From Shewanella frigidimarina (GTDB taxonomy: Bacteria > Pseudomonadota > Gammaproteobacteria > Enterobacterales > Shewanellaceae): 64,000 bases of DNA. This document shows, piece by piece, positions 26,060-33,541 of this stretch; the stretch's first letter is position 1; each line of letters starts with the position of its first letter. A program made the translations under genes and the position numbers. Where the stretch lies: positions 124,001 to 188,000 of the forward strand of contig NZ_RKKE01000001.1 in the NCBI RefSeq assembly GCF_003797125.1. The letters run 5' to 3'. The notes below the pieces were generated by a model. The model worked only from the letters and a program-made list of their open reading frames with translations, searched no databases and was not told the origin of the DNA.

Positions 26060-27373
26060 ATGCAGCGCAACTTACTCAACGCCCTAATAGCATGGAAAAA
26101 ACAACCTGTGCGCAAGCCACTATTGATCGATGGCGCAAGACAAACGGGTAAAACCTATCTGCTGCAAGAGTTGTTTGGTAACACCTTTGCCAACATCCTG
26201 CGTATCGACTTTCTTGAAAATCCCGCCTACAAAGAAGCGTTCGATGGCTCACTGTCACCTGATGAGCTATTAATGAACATTGAGCTGTTGACCAATCAGG
26301 TGTTCAACCCAGAAACCGATCTACTAATATTAGATGAAATTGGCGAATGTGAACGTGCCGTTACTTCGCTTAAGTATTTTGCCGAAAAAGCACCGTCCTA
26401 CTTTGTCGCAGCTAGCGGCTCGAACATTGGTTTGCTCAACGCCTTCCCTGTGGGCAAGGTTGAACAATACAATTTACGACCACTGACCTTCCAAGAGTTT
26501 ATTTACGCATCAAGCGAGCAAGCACTGATCAAAGCGTTTGATAGTCAAGCAAGCACACCGGCAGTGCACACGAAATTGATGGATAAACTAACAGACTACT
26601 TTTTTACCGGTGGTATGCCGGAAGCCGTTTCGGCTTGGTATCAGTTAAAAGATTCAAGCATTTTAGAGCGTGTTGAAAAAGTCACTAAAATTCATGCCGA
26701 TTTAGTTGAAGGTTATCGCCGAGATTTTGGTAAGTATGCGGGCAAGGTCGATGCCACACTGATTGAATCTGTGTTTAATAGCATTCCAGCTCAGTTATCA
26801 ATTGGGAGCGATGAGTCCGTTAAACGCTTTAAATTTAAACATGTGCATGAACGTAAATCTCGTTATAGCGATTTTGAAACCGCAATTCATTGGCTTAACT
26901 GTTGCCGCTTAGCCTTGCCAAACTACCCTATTGAAGGATTGCCGAAATCACCTCTGGCGGCCTATAAAAAAGTAAATATGGTTAAACTGTTTATGTTTGA
27001 TGTGGGTCTGCTCAATCATATGCTGGGCAGCAGTTATAAAGAGATTAAGCAACAAAACTACGAATACAAAGGCTATGTGGCAGAAAACTTTGTACAACAA
27101 GAGCTCACTGCCATTGGCGTTGACCCAAGTTATTCATGGAATGACGCCCGCGCCGAAATCGAATTTATTTTGGCAACCGATGAAGGAAATATCATCCCTG
27201 TTGAAGTCAAAAGTGGCAAACGTACAAGAGCAAAATCATTGGCATCCTACGTTGAGAAATGTGATCCAAATAAAACCTTTAAGTTAACTGGCACACAAGG
27301 CTCATCAGCGTTAGAGCAAACCAATATCGTGATGCCCTTGTATTTCACCCAGTATTTACCACAGAGATTGTAA
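26060..27373 (+). CDS. AAA_14 / DUF4143 ATPase
   Basis: This 437-residue P-loop protein has Walker A GARQTGKTYLL (about 24-34) and Walker B DLLILDEIGE, with AASGSN as sensor. The C-terminal half carries the DUF4143 nuclease-like domain with ILATDEGNIIPVEVKSG, a PD-(D/E)xK-like ExK arrangement. This family is common in accessory DNA of bacteria and archaea; suggested roles are defence or toxin-antitoxin-like functions, and none is established. It is monocistronic and preceded by two strong palindromes. The sequence is complete, with no frame damage. Confidence 0.88.
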   Translation: MQRNLLNALIAWKKQPVRKPLLIDGARQTGKTYLLQELFGNTFANILRIDFLENPAYKEAFDGSLSPDELLMNIELLTNQVFNPETDLLILDEIGECERAVTSLKYFAEKAPSYFVAASGSNIGLLNAFPVGKVEQYNLRPLTFQEFIYASSEQALIKAFDSQASTPAVHTKLMDKLTDYFFTGGMPEAVSAWYQLKDSSILERVEKVTKIHADLVEGYRRDFGKYAGKVDATLIESVFNSIPAQLSIGSDESVKRFKFKHVHERKSRYSDFETAIHWLNCCRLALPNYPIEGLPKSPLAAYKKVNMVKLFMFDVGLLNHMLGSSYKEIKQQNYEYKGYVAENFVQQELTAIGVDPSYSWNDARAEIEFILATDEGNIIPVEVKSGKRTRAKSLASYVEKCDPNKTFKLTGTQGSSALEQTNIVMPLYFTQYLPQRL

Positions 27374-27704
27374 AAGAGCGTTGCCTAGAATCACGAGGTC
27401 TACACAAAGTTACTTTATAGGTGACAATCTGTAGACCTTGATGCCTGCCATTCGACACTTATGAACGACCATAATAAAAATTTATGTCATCATCAACGGT
27501 AACAACCCAAAACTTTGATAATTTATTTGAGAACGAATGTCATTTTTTGATAATAAAGCTTGATCATTTTCCCTCTCACTTTTGGACATTTTTGAGCTAA
27601 CAGGATTAACTAGCTCTTACCAGAACATGGACGCGCTAGCTTACTGTCATGCAGCCTTGATCTACAACGAGTTCAGGATTAAGCACTGCCTAATTATTAA
27701 CTCA
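27374..27704. other. Intergenic with one long-loop inverted repeat
   Basis: AGGTCTACA (27396-27404) and TGTAGACCT (27430-27438) form a 9-bp inverted repeat with a 25-base loop just after the ATPase stop; it lacks a T-run. Nothing else is visible in this stretch. Confidence 0.5.
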
Positions 27705-28235
27705 TTAGTTAAAAAGTCTTTCTATCGTTTTCATTGGTAGAAACATGCGAATGCGTCCATTATGTTCACACAATACTTCAAAGCCAAATTTTGTATAGAA
27801 TGCCTGTGCTGGATCAGTGAGACAGTCCACGACAATAGCATAAGCCCTCATATGGTGGTTAACTTCCCAAAGGTACTTCAGAGCACGGATTAAACTGACT
27901 TTTCCTAGCCCAGAGCCGTGAAATTCCTTATGCACAGCTAACTGAGCTAAAAGAAACACTGGAATTGGGTATCGAGGAAGTTTCTTTGCTAGTTGCTCTG
28001 GTAAGGTTTCTCGATTGATTGAGCTAGGCGCAACACTGTAAAATGCACATATTGCAAACTTCTGATTAAGCAATGGCTGAGCACTAGGGAGAATCATTGT
28101 TCGACTAATACCTGCTTCCATATGCTTTGCTGCTTGAGTTTTGATAAATGTATTTAGCTCTTGCTCACCACAGTCGAATGAATTGCGGTCGTGATATGAT
28201 TTACTAAGTTCTACGAACTCTTTACCCCAACTCAC
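27705..28235 (-). CDS. GNAT-family acetyltransferase toxin (TacT/AtaT type)
   Basis: This 176-residue GNAT protein has the acetyl-CoA loop FHGSGLGKVSLIRAL (about 105-120) and the catalytic Tyr in AFYTKFGFEVL. Upstream it has the FDCGEQELNTFIKTQA segment typical of toxins that acetylate the amino group of aminoacyl-tRNA. It overlaps the DUF1778 antitoxin by 4 bp and has the same order as tacAT and ataRT. The product should block translation when free of its partner. Confidence 0.9.
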   Translation of the reverse strand: MSWGKEFVELSKSYHDRNSFDCGEQELNTFIKTQAAKHMEAGISRTMILPSAQPLLNQKFAICAFYSVAPSSINRETLPEQLAKKLPRYPIPVFLLAQLAVHKEFHGSGLGKVSLIRALKYLWEVNHHMRAYAIVVDCLTDPAQAFYTKFGFEVLCEHNGRIRMFLPMKTIERLFN

Positions 28236-28501
28236 TTGATACCGCTCTCATCTGTGAATTTTGCAGCATTCAACAAAGCTTGATTTGGCGATTTTGCTTT
28301 GTTACAAGCAGCCATAAATGCGTCAAAGACACTATCTTGAACCACGATACCTTCGTGCTTCTCAATTACGTTTGTTGCATCTTCGTCCATAAGCCTAACT
28401 ACATATTCAGTTAAACTTTTCAGACCAAGCAATGCTGATGCCTTTTCTGCTTTCGCTTTTATCTCTTCATCAAGACGGATATCTAAACGTGCTGTTGCCA
28501 T
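28232..28501 (-). CDS. DUF1778 ribbon-helix-helix antitoxin
   Basis: This 89-residue protein has an N-terminal ribbon-helix-helix (ARLDIRLDEEIKAKAEKASA) for DNA binding and a C-terminal disordered tail (SPNQALLNAAKFTDESGIK) that wraps the GNAT toxin. It is the first gene of the pair. TACGGA/TCCGTA repeats immediately upstream (28515-28589) are probable autoregulatory operators. Confidence 0.9.
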   Translation of the reverse strand: MATARLDIRLDEEIKAKAEKASALLGLKSLTEYVVRLMDEDATNVIEKHEGIVVQDSVFDAFMAACNKAKSPNQALLNAAKFTDESGIK

Positions 28502-28514
28502 AACTCCTCCAGTG

Positions 28515-28589
28515 TACGGACGTATTCCGTAACGAAGAGATTATAGTTCAAACATTGAACACATTCAACTTGTACGGAAAGATTACGGA
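28515..28589. promoter_or_regulatory. Operator repeats of the GNAT/DUF1778 pair
   Basis: TACGGA-CGTAT-TCCGTA (28515-28531) is a dyad with 6-bp arms directly before the antitoxin start, and two further TACGGA words begin at 28573 and 28584, 11 bp apart. The helical spacing suggests cooperative ribbon-helix-helix binding. Confidence 0.7.
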
Positions 28590-29291
28590 TTATAAAAAGC
28601 GTAATAATCTCGATACGACACTGAGATGCATTAATTCGTCGGGAGCTGAGTTCAGATAACTCTTAGTATGGCAAATGCACATTAACAACATGTGAATGAG
28701 TATTTACTACACTTTAGCGAATAAAGGGGCATAAATATGTTAGTTCTTAACTGGCTTCTTTATAAAAAACGCAAAAAATATCCCATCAACGTTGTGGAAA
28801 TAAAATAACGGTTCCTAGGTTACAAGCTTTGTAATTGGGTGAACTAAAAATTTGTGTACCTGTACCTAACGCTATCCGTGTTGCGCTATTTGCTAAATCT
28901 ACTCAATTTAATTGAGTGCCTACAGGAACACACTGCAGAGTCATTTTCCTAGAGATTAGTATTGATTTTTCAACAAAAAAAACGGTTTTCAAATGAGCAT
29001 GGCGAAAAATGGGTTCGCGCACCCCGCCTTGAATTGACAAAGCAAAGTAACATGTACCAAAATTTTTAATCTCATATTTGGGTACCTATTTTTATTAAGC
29101 ACTGGAAGTCCACCATTAAATCCACCTCCAGTTTAATATCATTATAACCCCCATAGATATGCAGATTTATGGCAGCGAAACAAGCATGCACCCTCTTCTA
29201 AAGCTTCAGTTTTAACATTGTTTAGGGATATTTTAGAAATAAATGTAGCTCTTGGAAACCTAACTTAAAATCCTGAACTTAATCATCTCGA
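28590..29291. other. Intergenic, no convincing gene
   Basis: About 700 bp of AT-rich DNA. A 23-codon frame at 28738-28809 (MLVLNWLLYKKRKKYP...) has AAAGGGG upstream but is too short to support. ACCTGTACCTAAC and TACCTATTTTTATT words near 28858-29095 and a T-arm-like word at 29010-29028 are noted without assignment. Confidence 0.4.
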
Positions 29292-29996
29292 TTAATATGA
29301 CTGTTCGTTATAATGCTCGGCAGCTTTGACGACTAAATCATGTTTTGCATCACTTTTTGCCAAATAGGCTATTGGAGACATTTTTTCTAACAAGTTGGAG
29401 GGGGTATGAAAAAACTGGATTTGCGTCCATTGATTATCGACACCAATGATACTAATCACCTTATCAATAAATCCATATAACTGACCAGATGGATCTATCT
29501 GCCATGTAGGGAAATAATGGCCATTTTTACCATTTACAGCGATTAACTTATATTCTCTTCGAAGGCGATTAATATTTTGCCTGGTGCAATTCAACATGCC
29601 GCCAAGGACAGTGCTTTGCACCATATTTTTTAAGTAAGCATTTTTTATGTCATTTAGCTGCTCTAGCTCACTCATGTCACGCTCATAAGGTTCTAGTTTC
29701 ATCTTCAATTTTTCAATTTGAATGGTTAAAGAATGATTTTCTCTCTCTAAATTGTCAATTCGAGTGCTAACTTGTTTTTCTCGCCTATTGGAAGAATTAT
29801 CATTAACACTAAAACTCGGAGGGACACCCTTTTGTGTATAAAATGAATGTGCATAGAATGAAGCTATAGCCTGAGGCACTGCACTTACCGATAATTCAAT
29901 TTGTCCAGTAAGAGCGTCATGTTGAACGTTAACACGTTCAGGTGTGTTTTTTACTTCATTTTCAAAATCTTGGGTTTTATTTTTAAATTTAGTCAT
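29292..29996 (-). CDS. Coiled-coil HTH protein with DUF2384/MbcA-ParS-like C-terminus
   Basis: This 234-residue protein has a disordered N-terminus and a coiled coil (about 85-125, RIDNLERENHSLTIQIEKLK). A helix-turn-helix-like part follows (STVLGGMLNCTRQNINRLRR) and then a C-terminal domain resembling the Xre/MbcA/ParS toxin-binding fold (GFIDKVISIIGVDNQWTQIQ, FFHTPSNLLEKMSPIAYLAK). That fold is found in antitoxins of RES/Fic systems and in regulators of mobile elements. No toxin gene is adjacent, so here it more likely regulates genes of the island. It is divergent from the recombinase operon, separated by unusual repeats. Family assignment is by pattern only. Confidence 0.65.
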   Translation of the reverse strand: MTKFKNKTQDFENEVKNTPERVNVQHDALTGQIELSVSAVPQAIASFYAHSFYTQKGVPPSFSVNDNSSNRREKQVSTRIDNLERENHSLTIQIEKLKMKLEPYERDMSELEQLNDIKNAYLKNMVQSTVLGGMLNCTRQNINRLRREYKLIAVNGKNGHYFPTWQIDPSGQLYGFIDKVISIIGVDNQWTQIQFFHTPSNLLEKMSPIAYLAKSDAKHDLVVKAAEHYNEQSY

Positions 29997-30213
29997 GGCA
30001 TACCTCGAACAACAACTGAATCTTAAACTACTTTACACTTTTTACACCTCAACTAAAAAGATTATGCGATTATTGTAGAACTGTATGAAGATAATAAATG
30101 ACTACTTTTTAGGGCAAACCTAGCAATCAAATTAAGAACTTGATGTCACTTAACGATTTAATAAAAGTTAATTTGAAAAAAGTTAACTATTTTCAAATCA
30201 AAAATACCGATAC

Positions 30214-30441
30214 TTACTTCCTAATGCCGTAAATCATTGGTCTTGGATAGACAGAACAATCTATTTTGTTAGGGCCGAAGGTTTCTTTTAACTGATTTAT
30301 AGTGTCACTTGCATCACTAGGTAAATTGCTCCCAAGCACTTCCTTCGACATTCTTTCCATTTCTGTACACTCATGACCATCGTTGCCCTCACAACTAAAA
30401 TGACCAAAAATTCGCCCTGCCAGTTTATCGTTCAATGTCAT
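30214..30441 (-). CDS. Hypothetical protein (75 aa)
   Basis: The start at 30441 is suggested by AGGTG a few bases upstream; the frame itself extends to 30465. The short soluble product has Cys and Pro near its end (NKIDCSVYPRPMIYG) and a Cys-His-rich patch (FSCEGNDGHECTE). I do not recognise it. Coding is supported by composition only; it may be a small regulator of the neighbouring element or a chance frame. Confidence 0.35.
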   Translation of the reverse strand: MTLNDKLAGRIFGHFSCEGNDGHECTEMERMSKEVLGSNLPSDASDTINQLKETFGPNKIDCSVYPRPMIYGIRK

Positions 30442-30465
30442 CACCTGACGGTAACGCCGTCTCAA

Positions 30466-31431
30466 GTAACAAGTTTATTTTAATAACATCAACCTTCAAT
30501 TTCATTCAATTATCGTTAATGTCGATAGTTTGTTGTGTTACCTAAACAGAGCAAACCAGCCCTAAAAAATGATAAATATTCGTTTCAATGTCCCAAATAG
30601 CACCTGAAACGGGGCAAACTACAGAAAATATGTGTTAGGTGCACCTTTTACACTGTTCATGACCTCTAAAAAATGAAAAATAATTGTTTCAGCGTCCCAA
30701 ACGACACCTGAAACGGGGCAAACTTCATTAAATCTGTGTTATAGACACTTTGCTCCTCAACTCCTCACAAAGCCAAAAAACTAAAATAATCGTTTAAATG
30801 TTCCAAACGACACCTGAAACGGAGCTAACTTCATTAAATCTGTGTTAGGGACACTTATATACCATTCACAACGACCTAATCTTATCGAGTTCATCATAGA
30901 TAATGATGTAAAACAGCATGAGTGCCACAACAATTGAAAGACTCAAAAGATTGGATCAGCCAGATGAAACTGTAGAGTAAAATGAAAGTTGATTCCTAGG
31001 ATGCCATCTCATCTCAGTTTTTAATCAATGAACATTCACGACCCCTTTTTATTTCGTCAGACACAAGTAACGACTTACACCGATATTGAAATACGGCAAT
31101 TTCAGACTCCCCCCGTCAAAAAGGCAACATTTGTGACTCGGCTCACAAATTCCGCCGAAAAACCCGATTTCAAGAAAAATAAAACAACTTAAATTCAATG
31201 ATTTACAAAATAAATTTAGTTCAGCGTCCCAAACGACACCTGAAACGGGAAAAAGTTGAAATGTTGAAGTGTATCGTAACTTTCAGAGCACCGATATGAC
31301 ATATCGAGTGTTTAAAACATGTGACGCAAATTTTTTAGCATTACCCCAGACGAGTAATATTCACTAAAAAAATAGGCTCCAGAAACGGACTAAAAAAATA
31401 AAACAGAGTTTAATTGCATAGGAAGTTCATC
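30466..31431. repeat. Repeat-rich leader of the recombinase operon (~105-bp period)
   Basis: Three repeats begin at 30581, 30685 and 30791 (spacings 104 and 106), each with a GTTTCA...TGAAACGGRGC core. The core reads GTTTCAGCGTCCCAAACGAC then ACCTGAAACGG, followed by TTCATTAAATCTGTGTTA in two copies. A fourth core lies at 31218-31249, and a diverged trace (CCAGAAACGGAC) near 31378. The arms GTTTCAG/CTGAAAC are inverted, so each unit is palindromic around a 15-base centre. No gene fits this stretch. The repeats are likely binding or crossover sites for the adjacent recombinase-like proteins, or iteron-like sites. Confidence 0.85.
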
Positions 31432-31911
31432 GTGAAAAATCAAAAATTTAAAAAAGTGCCCCTCAACTCACTCACATTACAACAACACCCACTGCTTACG
31501 TCGTTGCTAATGAATGAGAAGAGAAAGTTACCAGCGCCCCCAGACTACACGACCCTATCTTATGGAGATATTCAAACCTTGTTAGATACAACTCCTGTAC
31601 CCGTTTTTCAAGATGAGAATGGTGACTCCTTATTACTTATGCCAATGCCCTTTTTACATCACTTAAGGCTGCACCCGCTTTTCAATAAATTCGAAGTGAC
31701 GCTCGTAAACTTTAAAGATCCAAAACAGGTTAGACACGTCATTAGCACCTTAAATATACTCAAACCGTCGGTGTTATATATCGACTTTAAACAACTCCCC
31801 AATCTACTCTGTCATCGAATTAAGGCCGCAAAACAAGCTGAAATACCCATTTTATCTAAAAAGCAACTCGCCCATTTCGCACAACTGTCTCCCAGCGCTA
31901 TAAGGATTTAA
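31432..31911 (+). CDS. Small basic protein of the recombinase operon, possible ParB-N/HTH
   Basis: GTG at 31432 with AGGAAG upstream is the likely start (a longer TTG frame begins at 31414), giving 159 residues. The middle (PVPVFQDENGDSLLLMPMPF) resembles the ParB/Srx-type segment that follows VPLNSL in the N-terminus, and the C-terminus (LSKKQLAHFAQLSPSAIRI) resembles a helix-turn-helix start. I do not recognise the protein. It is 4 bp upstream of the 541-residue recombinase-like gene and should be an accessory DNA-binding factor of the same element. Confidence 0.7.
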   Translation: MKNQKFKKVPLNSLTLQQHPLLTSLLMNEKRKLPAPPDYTTLSYGDIQTLLDTTPVPVFQDENGDSLLLMPMPFLHHLRLHPLFNKFEVTLVNFKDPKQVRHVISTLNILKPSVLYIDFKQLPNLLCHRIKAAKQAEIPILSKKQLAHFAQLSPSAIRI

Positions 31912-31915
31912 CACT

Positions 31916-33541
31916 ATGACTAAAAAAACTTCATTAGCAAAACGCAATCGTCGTCTAAATTCCGGCGGAGTGATGCCTGATCAAATCAAAATCATCACAA
32001 CATTAGTCAAATTATGCCATCAGCTTAAAAGCAGCCGTACGAAATACGACAATCAAGAAAGACTTTTTATTGTGTTCTTATATCTGTGGTTGACACATCA
32101 GCTTGATGATATTGGAGTCAAGCCTGATGGAGAGGCTCAAGCTGAAAGTGATTTTATTCCTGATTGTATCAAGGTCACCGCAGAGGCTGTATGTAAAGCA
32201 CATACTTTTCGCAATGTGAAATATGGAAATCGGTCATGGACAGAATATGCACAGTTTTACCATACCCCAAATGATGATCAGATCTATCGGTGGCAGCCCA
32301 TCCCGCCAAGCCTGCATCATATTTTCAACCCTTTTTTGTCAAAGATGTCATATGGCACCCCTTGGTTAACCCCAAAAGATAAGAATAACTTATTTGGGCT
32401 AATAAACACCAAATGGTCAAAACCAGATATTATCAGAGGCTTCCCTTCTGCAGTAAAACAGAGCTTTTTCAAGTATTTTACTCATTGTGTACTCATTGAT
32501 AATTATTTACGGAACATTGCTAAAAATGTACTTTTGCCTATTGATAAATTGCACCATGTAAGTGCAAGTGCTTATCAAGAGCTAGACAGTGGTCAAATCC
32601 GGGCTCAAATATTTCAAGCACAGGAGCGGTTTTTAAGCCGTCTCGTTAAACAGGCAAACACACTCGGTTGGAGCGAGTTGCTTATTTTTGATCGCTCTAT
32701 CAAAAAAAATAACGCTTCAAGAAGTCAACGCTATAAAAGTAAAGTTCACCTGCTCAATGTCATTGACTCAAATAGTATTCCTGATGCGCTCAAGAGTCAG
32801 TCAATTAGACATGAATACCACCATACGAGCTATGACGAAGATCGTGAGATTGGCATTAACGAAGAAATCACGGTAGGCAGTATACGAATGATCGAAGAAC
32901 ATGTGGTTGCAGACGGGTTCAAACGTTTGCACGAAGAAATCCTTGCATCTAAGCCAACTCAAAGTGCGACACTCGCAACCCACATTGACTACTACAACCT
33001 CTGCACAAATCATCTCGCCTTATTGTTCATTCTACTGTCTGGAGCTCGCCCTCATCATGCGATTTCCATCGAGAAACGACGTAGCTTTAACAATCAACAG
33101 GTTTGCATAAAGGACAAAGGGCGATTACGTCCACTCTTTCTTGGTGACTACTTCAAGCAACAAGTTGAGCACTATTTAGTCCTTCAACAAGCATTGATAT
33201 CGCGTCTACCAAAAGCTGTTCACTCAGAGCTACTTTGGTATCTGCTCGACCACAACGGTAACCCCACTGCATTAAGTGCACAATCAGTTAAAATTTTTAT
33301 GCATGCAAGAATACCAAACAAAGAACCTTACATGTTGCGTCACCGGTTCTGCCAATGTGCGTTGACTTGTATTACCCCTGTCAAATTAACGAATCACCAA
33401 ATCGATCGACTCATGGGGCACTCTTCGTATGGCGAACATTTAGGCAGTGACCACTTGTTTCCCGCCAGCACAAGACAGATGAGTGCGTTTTTAAACACAC
33501 TTCCTGTGCGCTTTAATTTAAAAGAGATCAAATATGTTTAG
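31916..33541 (+). CDS. Large tyrosine-recombinase-like protein lacking the nucleophile
   Basis: This 541-residue protein has a C-terminal catalytic-domain layout: LLSGARPHHAI with the first Arg, a beta-hairpin (VCIKDKGRLRPLFLG) with Lys, YMLRHRF (R-H pair; the first His is Tyr) and MGHSSYGEHLGSDHLF. After GH a tyrosine is expected 9-10 residues on; here those places are Ser and Asp. It therefore seems catalytically defective, or uses a displaced Tyr three residues after GH. The N-terminal 350 residues (WTEYAQFYHTPNDDQIYRWQ) are not a standard SAM-like core-binding domain. It overlaps the next gene by 8 bp, implying coupling and probably a hetero-complex with the active recombinase. Confidence 0.72.
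   Translation: MTKKTSLAKRNRRLNSGGVMPDQIKIITTLVKLCHQLKSSRTKYDNQERLFIVFLYLWLTHQLDDIGVKPDGEAQAESDFIPDCIKVTAEAVCKAHTFRNVKYGNRSWTEYAQFYHTPNDDQIYRWQPIPPSLHHIFNPFLSKMSYGTPWLTPKDKNNLFGLINTKWSKPDIIRGFPSAVKQSFFKYFTHCVLIDNYLRNIAKNVLLPIDKLHHVSASAYQELDSGQIRAQIFQAQERFLSRLVKQANTLGWSELLIFDRSIKKNNASRSQRYKSKVHLLNVIDSNSIPDALKSQSIRHEYHHTSYDEDREIGINEEITVGSIRMIEEHVVADGFKRLHEEILASKPTQSATLATHIDYYNLCTNHLALLFILLSGARPHHAISIEKRRSFNNQQVCIKDKGRLRPLFLGDYFKQQVEHYLVLQQALISRLPKAVHSELLWYLLDHNGNPTALSAQSVKIFMHARIPNKEPYMLRHRFCQCALTCITPVKLTNHQIDRLMGHSSYGEHLGSDHLFPASTRQMSAFLNTLPVRFNLKEIKYV

Noticed and set aside
28738..28809. 23-codon frame MLVLNWLLYKKRKKYP... with AAAGGGG upstream
   Set aside because: Too short and without conserved context to support as a gene.
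29005..29030. GGGTTCGCGCACCCC resembles a tRNA T-arm, possibly a tRNA 3' fragment as an att site
   Set aside because: No acceptor stem, anticodon arm or second copy near the integrase could be found, so it is most likely chance.
30466..31250. Repeats considered as a CRISPR array
   Set aside because: Only three evenly spaced units plus one distant copy, ~105-bp period, similar sequence between the cores, and no cas genes.
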